Source: G020353115 sp964389685
GTDB lineage: Bacteria; Bacteroidota; Bacteroidia; Bacteroidales; VadinHA17
Assembly: GCA_964389685.1 (NCBI GenBank)
Contig: CAYMFM010000090.1
Location: forward strand, 1-14,779
DNA: 14,779 bases
Direction: 5' to 3'
Made by a program: the position numbers and the translations under genes. The notes under the pieces were generated by a model. The model did not search any database. It was given only the letters and a program-made list of their open reading frames with translations, and had not been told where the DNA came from. Positions 1-8,263 of this stretch are shown in pieces (the first letter of the stretch is position 1; each line of letters starts with the position of its first letter).

Positions 1-134
1 TTGTATAAATTTACTTCAATAATCCTGTAAATCCAAGGTGATCTTCTTCCCGGTGTATCTGCATATACATGCCATTTATCTACCAGGTTATTCTCAATGA
101 CAGCAGTCCAGATAACGGGATCGTTTACCCTCAT
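1..134 (-). CDS. Partial hypothetical reading frame cut by the left edge
   Basis: An open frame begins at an ATG at 132-134 and stays open to the window edge (about 44 codons). An in-frame TAG lies three codons upstream, so the frame cannot extend much further; AGGT sits a few bases before the ATG. The predicted peptide contains NDPVIW and, later, DKWHVYADTPG and SPWIYRI, which read like real protein rather than noise. I do not recognise the family. It starts 64 bases after the stop of the thioredoxin-fold lipoprotein gene and points the same way, so it could be a downstream operon member. It could equally be a gene fragment; most of it is outside the window. Confidence 0.35.
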   Translation of the reverse strand, partial: MRVNDPVIWTAVIENNLVDKWHVYADTPGRRSPWIYRIIEVNLY

Positions 135-198
135 GCTGACCTATGTTACGATCTTGATTCTGATTTTTCCAGGATGATTTGAGCTGAAGTATGCCCAG

Positions 199-1395
199 CT
201 AATAATATCTCCCCATCAGGGGGTGTTCGACGATTGTTTTTTTCAGTTCGAGCAGGTCGACAATACCCGGGTTTGAATAGAAGATCTTTCCGCCCGGTTC
301 GATCAACAGGGTGTAAGGGAGAGCACCGTCCCAATCCGGGTCCACCGCCTCGATCAAAGTGTATTTATCACCTCCCGTAAAAATATAATTCGTTATGGCA
401 GAATGTTTTGATTCAAGAAAGGCCATTACATCGTGCGTATTATCCGGGTCATCAGCTGAAAGGGAAATGAATTCAAAAGCCCTGGCTCCATACATGCGCT
501 GCAGTTTAACCAGTTCGGGGTATTCGATAATGCAGGGACCGCACCAGGTAGCCCAGACATTGATCAGACGCAGTTTGTCCGAAGGGTTCTCTTTAAGCTG
601 TTCAATACCGGCTACATCCACTTTCTCCAGCCCGATCTCTTTCTCGTTCCATTCCTTATTAATTTTGTCTGTCCATTCGGTCTTCCACGACCATTTAATG
701 GAGCATCCAAACGATTTGGTAACTTGGGTTTCAACGGGTTCACTGTTGAGGACAGCATCAACGGCTGTCCTGAGGTCTTCTGCATTTGCCGTACCGGGCT
801 TCTCGGATGAATCGATCCTTCCGACGTACTGCAGTTTCCTCTCCCGGTCAAAAACAAAAGCATGAGGAGTAGCAGTGGGCCCATATTCAATGGACACAGC
901 CTGGTCATCACCATCATATAGGTAGGGGAAATTGAATCCTTTATCCCGGGCTCTTATTTGCATGCTTTCGTAGCTGTCATCCAGGTCCGAATAACCACAC
1001 TCCTCCAGCAGGAGCCCGTACATGCTGGTGGGATTGATCACCACAACATCCACTCCTTTGTCTTTGTATTCGTCTGTAAGTTTGATGATCCTATCCTCAT
1101 AAGCCTGTGCTGTTGGGCAGTGATTGCAGGTGAAGATCACCACCAGAACATCGGATTTGCTAAAATCCTTCAATGAATAATACCTTCCTGAAATATCAGG
1201 CAGGTTGAAACCGGGTGCCGGATCACCAATTCTCAATGTTTTGACATCCTGCTGTTCAATTTTTTTGGGATCAGGCTTAAATTCGGGATAATTCTCTTTT
1301 TTGCCCAAGTCGCTCTGGCAGGATGATAAAAAAAGTAACGGAAGACTGGCATAGAGCCACAGTGCCTTTACAGAATGGAATTGGGAATCGCTCAT
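199..1395 (-). CDS. Lipoprotein with two thioredoxin-fold domains (redoxin plus TlpA-like)
   Basis: Predicted 398-residue exported thiol-redox protein. The chosen start (ATG at 1393-1395) gives a short N-region, a hydrophobic stretch and a lipobox LSSC with Cys26; an ATG 17 codons upstream (1446) would put a long polar extension before the signal and is less likely. Domain 1 (about residues 50-215) is AhpC/TSA-redoxin-like with a CNHC motif (Cys90, Cys93) followed by PTAQAYEDR and a TATP cis-proline loop. Domain 2 (about 255-398) is thioredoxin-like with WCGPC (Cys285, Cys288) and a cis-proline in GALPYT. Both cysteine pairs are intact, so the protein may hold two redox centres on the envelope. 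The gene begins 75 bases after the GH9 gene in the same direction and may share its transcript. The substrate is unknown; a cytochrome-biogenesis-type (ResA/TlpA) role is possible but no cytochrome genes are adjacent. Confidence 0.88.
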   Translation of the reverse strand: MSDSQFHSVKALWLYASLPLLFLSSCQSDLGKKENYPEFKPDPKKIEQQDVKTLRIGDPAPGFNLPDISGRYYSLKDFSKSDVLVVIFTCNHCPTAQAYEDRIIKLTDEYKDKGVDVVVINPTSMYGLLLEECGYSDLDDSYESMQIRARDKGFNFPYLYDGDDQAVSIEYGPTATPHAFVFDRERKLQYVGRIDSSEKPGTANAEDLRTAVDAVLNSEPVETQVTKSFGCSIKWSWKTEWTDKINKEWNEKEIGLEKVDVAGIEQLKENPSDKLRLINVWATWCGPCIIEYPELVKLQRMYGARAFEFISLSADDPDNTHDVMAFLESKHSAITNYIFTGGDKYTLIEAVDPDWDGALPYTLLIEPGGKIFYSNPGIVDLLELKKTIVEHPLMGRYY

Positions 1396-1470
1396 AAAAT
1401 AGTTGTTTTTGCTAATATACTTAAAGTTTCTTTTTGTGAGTTTCAAAGTTGGATCTGCCGGTACCTGATT

Positions 1471-3165
1471 TCATCTTACCTGTTGCAGGTAAGCCAGTAC
1501 AAAGACAGCCGGGGCATTCCAGTTGATGCACACTTCATTTGAGGCATAACTCTCCTGTACATCCATATAGCTTTTTGCAGGATACTTCGATGGATAGTCT
1601 ACGGCATAGCTATCCTGCCTGTCACCATTCGGACCTCCTACTATGAATCCGGGTACCGGCTCATCAATGCCGTCAGCACCACTCGGGCGGTGATGCGGGA
1701 ACATCACTTTTTTCGTACCAAACCCGGTCAAAAAGCAATACCCGGTGGCATTCTTTCCGAAAATGTAGTCAGTGATCTGTTCTGCTCCTGCCAGGTACTT
1801 CTCTTCATCCGTTAAACGGTGTGCAATACAAAGAATCATAGCCTGGTTCAGCATATCGCTGTTGGATCCCCATTCAAACCGGTCCAATGCAATGCGGTAT
1901 GGATGATTTTCAATATTAGCCAGGATTTCATCAGCCAGGGCAAGATGTCCCGATTTCAGAGATGTAGCCAATTCCGGATCCAGCAGGTGCCGGTTTTCCA
2001 GTAGCGAGTGAAAACCGTTATTCCTGACAAAGAATTTCCAGCTGTTCGTCAGCTGGAGGGTATATTCCTGCTCGTTCGATGCAAGATGATCCAGATATTC
2101 TTTCTTTTTTGTAGAGATAAAAAGTTCTGCTGCTGCCCAGTAGAAGTCATCGGAGAACAGGTCGTCTCCATATTCACCGGTACGCACATCCCTGGGATTT
2201 TTGAAAGCAATATTATTGTTCTCCACCGCCCATTTCCATGCCTTTTCTGCAGCGGTTAATGCTGTGGCTGACCATTGTGAGTCAATGTCTTTATACAGCC
2301 GGGATGCCTGTGCCATTACTGCGGCAAAATTGAGGGTTGCTGCGGTTCCTTTTCCAATGACCATTCTTTCCAGATCATAGTCTGCCGGCATGATAAAACC
2401 GCTGAAATTTTTTGCAGTAACCTTATGGAACACACCGCCATCCTGATCCTGCATGGTTAAAATCCAATCCAGTTCATACTTCAGCTCGTCCATTAAATCG
2501 CTCATTCCATTTCCGCTTTCAGGGATATTCAGTGAACCGTCTGCAATGGCGTTGGGATATTGCTCAACAAAATGGAGCATCTGCCCGGTGCTCAGAGAAG
2601 CATTGACCGTATATTTCCCATAATCTCCTGCGTCGTACCACCCACCGGGTGAGTTCAGTGTCCCTTCCGAATGCCCCGAGGATGGATGGAATACACATTG
2701 TTCATCAGCATGTCCTGCACCTCTTTTGCAGATACCACCCCAGGTTTCCTCAATCGGCATGGAGGCTCGCTGAAAATAGTAACTTTTTATTGCTGCCTGC
2801 AAAGCCTCCTGATACAACCCTTCCTTGATTTCAAAGGGTTGAGACTTTATTTTCCCGTCAACGATAATATAATATTTACCTGGAGTTTCGCAGGAACTGA
2901 AATCTCCAAGCATCACATTTTCACCTGACGCTTCCCATGTGCCATTATCTGTTAATTTGCCGCTATAAGCAACATCTCCTTCCGGGCGGATAAGTTGAAA
3001 AGTTCCTGCTTCCGTGTCAGTGACCAGGAATTGTTTCATTGAATTCGGGTAAAACCCCAATTGATTGATCCGGATTTTATCTGAAGAAGAAGTTTCTTCG
3101 ATTGTTGATCCTAAGGATGCGAATAACAAGGCACTGACAATTAAAGAGAAAATCAAGTTCTTCAT
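1471..3165 (-). CDS. Secreted glycoside hydrolase family 9 (endoglucanase-type)
   Basis: Predicted 564-residue secreted beta-glycanase. A signal peptide covers about residues 1-20. Residues 30-115 match the cellulase N-terminal Ig-like domain (IRINQLGFYP). The rest is an (alpha/alpha)6-type GH9 catalytic domain: GGWYDAGDYGKY at 174-185 carries the two Asp residues (178, 181) expected of the nucleophile/base pair, HHRPS at 491-495 is the conserved substrate-site motif, and the C-terminal NEVCINWNAPAVF carries the expected acid Glu544. All hallmark residues are present and the length suits an Ig-GH9 protein without a carbohydrate-binding module. No SusC/SusD pair is visible, so this is not an obvious polysaccharide utilisation locus. 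GH9 enzymes usually act on beta-1,4-glucans, some on glucosamine or mixed-linkage substrates; the exact substrate cannot be read here. The ATG at 3163-3165 has only an A-rich leader, with no clear ribosome binding site. Confidence 0.93.
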   Translation of the reverse strand: MKNLIFSLIVSALLFASLGSTIEETSSSDKIRINQLGFYPNSMKQFLVTDTEAGTFQLIRPEGDVAYSGKLTDNGTWEASGENVMLGDFSSCETPGKYYIIVDGKIKSQPFEIKEGLYQEALQAAIKSYYFQRASMPIEETWGGICKRGAGHADEQCVFHPSSGHSEGTLNSPGGWYDAGDYGKYTVNASLSTGQMLHFVEQYPNAIADGSLNIPESGNGMSDLMDELKYELDWILTMQDQDGGVFHKVTAKNFSGFIMPADYDLERMVIGKGTAATLNFAAVMAQASRLYKDIDSQWSATALTAAEKAWKWAVENNNIAFKNPRDVRTGEYGDDLFSDDFYWAAAELFISTKKKEYLDHLASNEQEYTLQLTNSWKFFVRNNGFHSLLENRHLLDPELATSLKSGHLALADEILANIENHPYRIALDRFEWGSNSDMLNQAMILCIAHRLTDEEKYLAGAEQITDYIFGKNATGYCFLTGFGTKKVMFPHHRPSGADGIDEPVPGFIVGGPNGDRQDSYAVDYPSKYPAKSYMDVQESYASNEVCINWNAPAVFVLAYLQQVR

Positions 3166-3401
3166 TTTTCTTATTTGGTTTTTAATGGTTGAGTAATATG
3201 CAGCGTCGTGGCCAGGTCCATTAAGTTATTGATTTCAGATATGGAAGGTACAAAGAATCCTGCAAAAGTTAAAAGCTATATATAATCCGTTGTGCTATCG
3301 AAAGAAAAATACTTTCAATGAACGTTTGGCAAATATACGGTCCATGAAACGTTTTGCTGCTGTATACCAAGGCAGTTGGACCGGGATTTCCGTGGTATTC
3401 T

Positions 3402-3527
3402 GAACCCCGGGTTGCCTGCCTTGACGGCAGGCAGGCACCCTGTGAAATAAGGCTTTGTATACGTGGCTTCACTGCATTTCACAGGGTTTACCCGGGGCTA
3501 TTAATTATTGTACCCCTGCCGGGGTAC
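3402..3527. repeat. Nested palindromic (REP-like) intergenic element
   Basis: Four perfect inverted repeats lie within 126 bases. Outer arms CCCCGGGT (3405-3412) and ACCCGGGG (3490-3497) enclose a hairpin TGCCTGCC/GGCAGGCA (3413-3420/3426-3433, 5-base loop) and a 12-bp pair ACCCTGTGAAAT/ATTTCACAGGGT (3437-3448/3476-3487). A further hairpin GTACCCC/GGGGTAC (3510-3516/3521-3527, 4-base loop) follows. No T-run follows any stem, so it is not a standard terminator. The architecture resembles REP/BIME-type dispersed palindromes; no transposase is nearby. Confidence 0.75.
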
Positions 3528-3818
3528 TTGCCTTATCAGCAATTACAATGGAATAGAGTTATAGCTAAAATTCTCCTAAGGAGTCCTTTGGACAATAGCA
3601 CAATGGATTGCATAGAATTGCTTTTTTGCCATTTGCTTTGCTCAATTGCTTTCACAATTCAGATAAATTAATACATCGAATTTTGATCATTCAATCGAAT
3701 TTAATTCATGGATCAGTACGACAATGATTTGCTAAATTGTAACTTTATCTAAATTTCCGGGTAACAAATTTCAAATTTACAGTGCATTAATAGGTTAGGT
3801 GTTCAATCTATAGAGTAT

Positions 3819-3824
3819 AAGGAG
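3819..3824 (+). promoter_or_regulatory. Shine-Dalgarno AAGGAG
   Basis: AAGGAG ends 7 bases before the ATG at 3832. It fixes the start of the transglutaminase-domain gene and is one of only a few strong Shine-Dalgarno sequences in the window. Confidence 0.8.
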
Positions 3825-3831
3825 ATCAATA

Positions 3832-6171
3832 ATGATCACAACAATTATTATCCATGGTTATACAGCAGGTCGGGTTCTGAGAAAAATATACGCTGTCATT
3901 CTTTTTACTTATGTTTCATTCAACATTTCGGTTGTACATTCCCAGGAGAGCCCGGTTCCCATTACTTCCTGTATCACCGGAATAGATACATCTCAAATTA
4001 TCTACGAGAATCCCAGGGTTTATAATGTTGCAATATCTTTTGAAATAAACCCGGATCCTTCAAAAATTGACAGAGAGCACGACCTTAAAGTCTGGATTCC
4101 AATTCCCCGTGAGTGGAATTCCCAGAAGAATGTTCAGATCATATCGACTAAGCCGGAACCTCATTTCGAATATACTGACCCGGAATATGGGAATACGATT
4201 TTTTACTGGGATTTTGGAAAATATCCTGTAAAGCCATCTTATCGTATTGACATTCAAGCCCGCCTGTTGTCATACGAGGTACATACGCTGGTTGACTCAT
4301 CCGGTATAAAACCATACAATACAACTTCTGCGGAATATAAATTATATACCAGATCGAGCCATACCGTTCATATCACACCCATAGTGGAAGAAATGGTATC
4401 AGAAGCCGTTGGAAATGAAACAAATTCTTACCTCAAGGCACAAAAAATCTGTTCGTTTGTTCATGAAAAAATCCGGTATTATCAAGGTATGGATGACAGA
4501 AGCCTGGACTGGCTGCTTTCTCACCCTTCTGTTGATGAAAGGAGTGGAGAAGAGTATTTTACAGGTGCTTGCACAGAGTACGCTGCCCTTTTTGTAGCTA
4601 TGTGCCGTTCGGAGGGGATTCCGGCAAGATGCGTTTACGGAAGGATCGGATGGGTTCCTTATCTGAATGATGCAAACTCTACAATGTACTCCTATTTGGA
4701 TACCGTTTTAACAGAAGATGGATTTGCAGGTGCACAACATCATGGGTTGGGTCCTCACATGTGGGCTGAATTTTATCTTCAGGATATTGGTTGGATACCC
4801 GTAGATCCCAATGCCGGATCTTTTGGCCTTTTGCATAATTATAAGGTGATTTTGAGCAAGGGACGTGATATCTTTTTAGGTCCCAATATTCCACAAGAGC
4901 ATCACAACGGTTATGGTTATCAGTGGGTACCAATTGTTGACGGAAGGGTGGATGGATTGCTTTCTGCTGTGTATAATATTGAAAGGATTTCTGAAGCAAG
5001 AAGCAACGTATATCATACTCCAGATCCATTTCCTGCCGATGCTTTAGTGGATTATAAAAGCAGTCTTTTCTCTGATGATAATGAGACATTGATAAACAAT
5101 CGAAGAGAATTCCTTTGCAATATCGACTATTGTAGCAGGGATATACCAGACAGGGACCTTGAGTTTTCAAAGATATTTGATGATCCTATCTGGATTCGCT
5201 CCCTTCAATACAGCTACGATGCATTCGTTTGCCATATGCTCAACAAAATCATGGGTGTTGAGAAGTTTAACCGGCTTTTGACAGAGTATGAAAGGTTACT
5301 GGTGAATTCGCCTGCCCCAATTCAAACCAACCGGGTTATTCAGATGGCAGGTACTATCTTTGGCGAATCTATGGAATGGTTTTTTGACCAGTGGGAAAAA
5401 ATAAATGGATTGCCGCACTTAAAAGTTGATGAAGTTGTACTTGAGAAAACTGAAATTGGCTGGAGCATAAGAGGAAAGTTAATTCAATCAGGTGAATCGA
5501 TTTTTAGTATGCCGGTTGAATTTTCTGTGGAGACTGAAACGGATCAGCAGTTCTTTACAATATGGTGTAGCGAAAGGAAAACTGATTTTGAATTTCGAAT
5601 AGTGGTCAAGCCTTTGGTACTTAAAGCAGATGCTAACCACGACCTCCTGAAACTTCAAAGAATGCCTCTGCAACTGTCTCAAATCTGGAATAGCTATCCT
5701 GATATAACGTTAGTCTATGGAACAATATCAGAATCAGAAGTCAACAAAACAGCTGCCGAACGGTTCAATAACGAGTATCTTGGATTGAATCCAGAAATTA
5801 TTAAGCCAGACACTTCGATAACCGATAATGATTTAAATGCTGAATGTGTTGTACTTTTTGGCCGGCCGGAAACAAATAAAATCACTAAGTGTTTTGAGGA
5901 GCTATTTCCGTTAGCATTTAATGGAAACAGCTTTATCTTCAACAGGATAAATTATGATAAACCGTCACAGGGACTGGCACAGGTAACTGAACATCCATTG
6001 AAATCAAAAGGACTGTTCATACAATACGCCGGACTGAGTGCAAAGGCAATGCTTCAGTTTGGAGATCTTTATTTGTATGATTCCCCCAATTCTTTTGTGA
6101 TATACGATGGTGATCAAGAAATTACCTCAGGTGATTGGGAAAGTGACACTGACTTGGTGTGGAAATTTTAA
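3832..6171 (+). CDS. Secreted transglutaminase-core protein with M1-peptidase-like C-terminal module
   Basis: Predicted 779-residue exported protein. A signal peptide with a slightly long N-region ends near VVHSQ (about residue 38). Residues 60-190 form a beta-rich N-terminal domain of the kind that precedes bacterial transglutaminase cores. The core (about 195-335) has Cys247 in GACTEYAALF, His309 in GPHMWAEFY and Asp325 in WIPVDPNAG, the expected papain-like triad, so a peptidase or transamidase activity is plausible. Residues about 455-610 resemble the C-terminal part of M1 aminopeptidase-like proteins (YDAFVCHMLNKIMG, then GESMEWFFDQW at 511-521, then a beta-sandwich), but no HEXXH zinc motif is visible. 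Residues about 620-770 form another alpha/beta-looking module with VVLFGRPETNKI that I recognise only vaguely from extracellular peptidases. It stands alone on the plus strand. The function is inferred: a secreted or periplasmic proteolytic or scaffold protein. Confidence 0.85.
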   Translation: MITTIIIHGYTAGRVLRKIYAVILFTYVSFNISVVHSQESPVPITSCITGIDTSQIIYENPRVYNVAISFEINPDPSKIDREHDLKVWIPIPREWNSQKNVQIISTKPEPHFEYTDPEYGNTIFYWDFGKYPVKPSYRIDIQARLLSYEVHTLVDSSGIKPYNTTSAEYKLYTRSSHTVHITPIVEEMVSEAVGNETNSYLKAQKICSFVHEKIRYYQGMDDRSLDWLLSHPSVDERSGEEYFTGACTEYAALFVAMCRSEGIPARCVYGRIGWVPYLNDANSTMYSYLDTVLTEDGFAGAQHHGLGPHMWAEFYLQDIGWIPVDPNAGSFGLLHNYKVILSKGRDIFLGPNIPQEHHNGYGYQWVPIVDGRVDGLLSAVYNIERISEARSNVYHTPDPFPADALVDYKSSLFSDDNETLINNRREFLCNIDYCSRDIPDRDLEFSKIFDDPIWIRSLQYSYDAFVCHMLNKIMGVEKFNRLLTEYERLLVNSPAPIQTNRVIQMAGTIFGESMEWFFDQWEKINGLPHLKVDEVVLEKTEIGWSIRGKLIQSGESIFSMPVEFSVETETDQQFFTIWCSERKTDFEFRIVVKPLVLKADANHDLLKLQRMPLQLSQIWNSYPDITLVYGTISESEVNKTAAERFNNEYLGLNPEIIKPDTSITDNDLNAECVVLFGRPETNKITKCFEELFPLAFNGNSFIFNRINYDKPSQGLAQVTEHPLKSKGLFIQYAGLSAKAMLQFGDLYLYDSPNSFVIYDGDQEITSGDWESDTDLVWKF

Positions 6172-6197
6172 AAAAAATGCAATGATTAGAGACAGTT

Positions 6198-6225
6198 AAA
6201 GGAACGCTCTGTTCACAATTCCTTT
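6198..6225. terminator. Weak bidirectional hairpin between convergent genes
   Basis: AAAGGAA (6198-6204) pairs with TTCCTTT (6219-6225) across a 14-base loop, with short A and T runs on the two sides. It sits in the 62-base gap between two convergent stop codons, where a shared terminator is expected. The stem is short and A+T rich, so support is modest. Confidence 0.4.
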
Positions 6226-6233
6226 TTCCCACC

Positions 6234-7382
6234 TCACCGGTTCATTGCTCTCCGAACCTCCGCGATAACCGGAAAGCAGAAATCGTCGTACCAGTTTGTA
6301 ACCATAAAATCGTACCCGTTAAAGCTCATGGTGGAGATCACGGTTGTGCCGAATTCCAGGAAATATTCCAGCCGGGTATTGTACCCGAAGATCCCGCCAC
6401 CGTGTCCATACGCCAGCCCTTCCTGGGTTTGCGTTACGAACATCCCGAGTCCGTAATGTGCACCCTCCTCGAGCCATACCATAAGATCGAAAGTCGATTG
6501 CTGGTCAAAAAGCTCTCCGTTTACAAGAGCATGCATGAAGATTGAAAGGTCCTCTACCGTACTGACCAGTCCACCGGCTGCCCAGGCCTGGCTTCCATGG
6601 TAGTGCAGTCCGTCAAAGGTCATGGTATAACCGTGTGCGATTTGCGGGTCATCGGGTGAGATATCGTAATCGAGCAAGCCTGTGTTTTCCAGTCCGAGCG
6701 GGTTGCAGATCCTCTCCTGGAGGACTTCATGGTAGGATTTCCCGGTAACACACTCGATCACAAAGCCCAGTACGTTGAAATTTGAATTTCTGTATGCATA
6801 TTGCGTACCGGGTTCGAACTCAGGATCACAATCGGAAAACAGATACCTCATCCGCTCCAGCTGTGTAATGGGATCAGTATAAAAATAATCATCGAAAAAC
6901 GTCGTGGATGAGATGGCTGGCAGTCCGCTCTGGTGACTTAACAGGTTCCGGATGGTTACCCCACTGAACTCGTTTATCTTCGGATAGGTTACCTCATCGA
7001 GTTGCAGGTAGTCGTTAAAGGGTGTGCCCAGGACGATGCCTCCCTCTTCCCACAGCTGCAGGATAATGGTGGCTGTAAACATTTTCGTTACACTGCCAAC
7101 ACGGAACATTGAACCTGTGGTAATGTCAGCCGATCCTAAGCTGTCCTGGCTCCCCAGGTACGCATGCCACGGCTCATGTCCGGGAATCATAATCCGGGCA
7201 GCATGTCCGAGCATAACGGTCTCTTCGGTAGTGTAGTTGTATACGGGAGTGAAATCATTGAAAAGGGTATTGAACACTTTTACTCTGAGGCCCGATTGAT
7301 CAGGCTCACTGCAGTGTGAGCAGATTAAAGCGAGCAAGACGAGGGTCAGGGTGAGTTTAGCAGCTGATTGTTGGTGTTTCAT
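6234..7382 (-). CDS. Serine beta-lactamase/DD-peptidase-family hydrolase
   Basis: Predicted 382-residue exported serine hydrolase of the class C beta-lactamase superfamily (PF00144). The chosen ATG at 7380-7382 places a hydrophobic signal (residues about 10-22) at the N-terminus; an earlier ATG at 7460 would add 26 polar residues before it. The three family motifs are present in order: SVTK (Ser97, Lys100), YRN (Tyr197, Asn199) and HGG (327-329, in GHGGG). Cysteines in ICSHC near residues 21-24 could be a lipid attachment site, but His at -1 is a poor lipobox. Members of this family in Bacteroidota are mostly esterases, D-aminopeptidases or DD-carboxypeptidases rather than antibiotic-resistance enzymes; the substrate cannot be told. 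It is separated from the upstream desulfidase-like gene by about 210 bases and is likely transcribed alone. Confidence 0.9.
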   Translation of the reverse strand: MKHQQSAAKLTLTLVLLALICSHCSEPDQSGLRVKVFNTLFNDFTPVYNYTTEETVMLGHAARIMIPGHEPWHAYLGSQDSLGSADITTGSMFRVGSVTKMFTATIILQLWEEGGIVLGTPFNDYLQLDEVTYPKINEFSGVTIRNLLSHQSGLPAISSTTFFDDYFYTDPITQLERMRYLFSDCDPEFEPGTQYAYRNSNFNVLGFVIECVTGKSYHEVLQERICNPLGLENTGLLDYDISPDDPQIAHGYTMTFDGLHYHGSQAWAAGGLVSTVEDLSIFMHALVNGELFDQQSTFDLMVWLEEGAHYGLGMFVTQTQEGLAYGHGGGIFGYNTRLEYFLEFGTTVISTMSFNGYDFMVTNWYDDFCFPVIAEVRRAMNR

Positions 7383-7592
7383 GAGTGGTTTGCTTCTTGT
7401 CTCCGGGAATTGTATTGTTTTTTGATGTATTACAACTGAATAAATGTACTGCAATCGCATTTCAAATCCAAAAGAGATCTTGTACTCATTGGTACTTAAT
7501 TTATTTTACATTTTTTAGAAAAAAAATCCAAACAATCATGGTGAGCACATGCCTGTTTGGGTGAACCAAACGATAATCAGTGTTATATTCGT

Positions 7593-8141
7593 TTAGTTTT
7601 CAATGAATCGTTTGATCCTTTCAACCGATTCTGCCTGTCTGCTTGTTTTGGACCCGATCATTTGAATGTTGATCCCTTTTTTCTCAAGCTCATTTTCTAT
7701 GATTTCCACGAAAACACCACGTCCATCTGTTTCTTTGCCATCCCTTGTGGTCGTTTCCACTCCACAGCTAGGGGATCTGTTTACACCAATAATGCCGTAA
7801 ATCTTAAAACCATGTTGACGGTACTCTTCCAATTGATTTGCAACTTCTTCCGCTCTCTTTTGAAGAATCTCCATGTTTTCATGTTTCTCCAGCAGATTTC
7901 TTATCCGGGTGTTTTCTCTTAATAGATCCCTGTTGGCACCATGTTTATCCTGTCTGTCCAGTCCGAGACAGAGAAACTCGGGGCAGGGCAACTGAATCAT
8001 TCCGATATCATTAGCCATCAGGAGATGAATAACTTCAGTAAACTGACCCGGCAGATCTGCCGTACCATCGGAGATTGAATTTTGATTCAGCAAGCAGTGT
8101 GCAAGAAGAATGATTTTTTTGCTTCTGTTGTCGTTGAACAT
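7593..8141 (-). CDS. TudS-related putative desulfidase (DUF523-like)
   Basis: Predicted 182-residue cytoplasmic protein. The sequence has the layout of DUF523/TudS-type proteins: HCLLNQNS with Cys16, LPCPEF with Cys53, then NRSPSCGVET with Cys126. In TudS, three cysteines bind a [4Fe-4S] cluster that removes sulfur from thiouracil. The HCLLNQNS and PCPEF...GLDR motifs fit the TudS-related branch (named after CD3072 in some annotations) better than canonical TudS; this subfamily assignment is from memory. Cys58 is additional. There is no signal peptide or membrane segment. The start at 8139-8141 has only an A-rich leader. It lies 122 bases downstream of a cysteine-rich DUF3795 gene in the same direction, and both may be metal-cluster proteins, though a shared function is only a guess. 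Confidence 0.75.
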   Translation of the reverse strand: MFNDNRSKKIILLAHCLLNQNSISDGTADLPGQFTEVIHLLMANDIGMIQLPCPEFLCLGLDRQDKHGANRDLLRENTRIRNLLEKHENMEILQKRAEEVANQLEEYRQHGFKIYGIIGVNRSPSCGVETTTRDGKETDGRGVFVEIIENELEKKGINIQMIGSKTSRQAESVERIKRFIEN

Positions 8142-8263
8142 AAAATATTGTCTTTTACTAATTCATTCAAGATGTTAGCTAAACAGTTATTATATGGGTT
8201 GCAAAGTCAATTATTCGCAAGAAATTTCATACAAAATTTTTTTATGTGATTTGTTGATTACTA

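Larger units (their letters stand above)
3166..3831. other. Divergent intergenic region between GH9 and the transglutaminase gene
   Basis: About 670 bases without a convincing gene, lying between divergently transcribed genes, so it should hold promoters for both. The left part is A+T rich. AACGTTT occurs at about 3321 and its complement at about 3347. The centre (3402-3527) is a structured palindromic element described separately. The right part (3530-3818) is A+T rich without clear repeats. A frame running through 3354-3671 on the plus strand exists only because the palindromes lack stops; it shows no protein-like features. I see no promoter that clearly fits the Bacteroidota TTTG / TAnnTTTG consensus. 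Confidence 0.7.

Noticed and set aside
3413..3433. TGCCTGCC/GGCAGGCA hairpin as a terminator of a short gene
   Set aside because: No T-run follows on either strand and no transcribed gene ends here; it is part of the larger nested palindrome.
6234..7382. Antibiotic-resistance beta-lactamase
   Set aside because: SxxK, YxN and HGG motifs define the broad superfamily; chromosomal homologues are usually peptidases or esterases, and nothing here points to resistance.
7555..7571. GTTTGG/CCAAAC hairpin downstream of the desulfidase-like gene
   Set aside because: The stem is only 6 bp and no T-run follows on the minus strand, so terminator function is not supported.
8189..8210. TTGACT and TATAAT on the minus strand upstream of the desulfidase-like gene
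   Set aside because: The boxes are only 10 bases apart instead of about 17, and Bacteroidota promoters use a different consensus.
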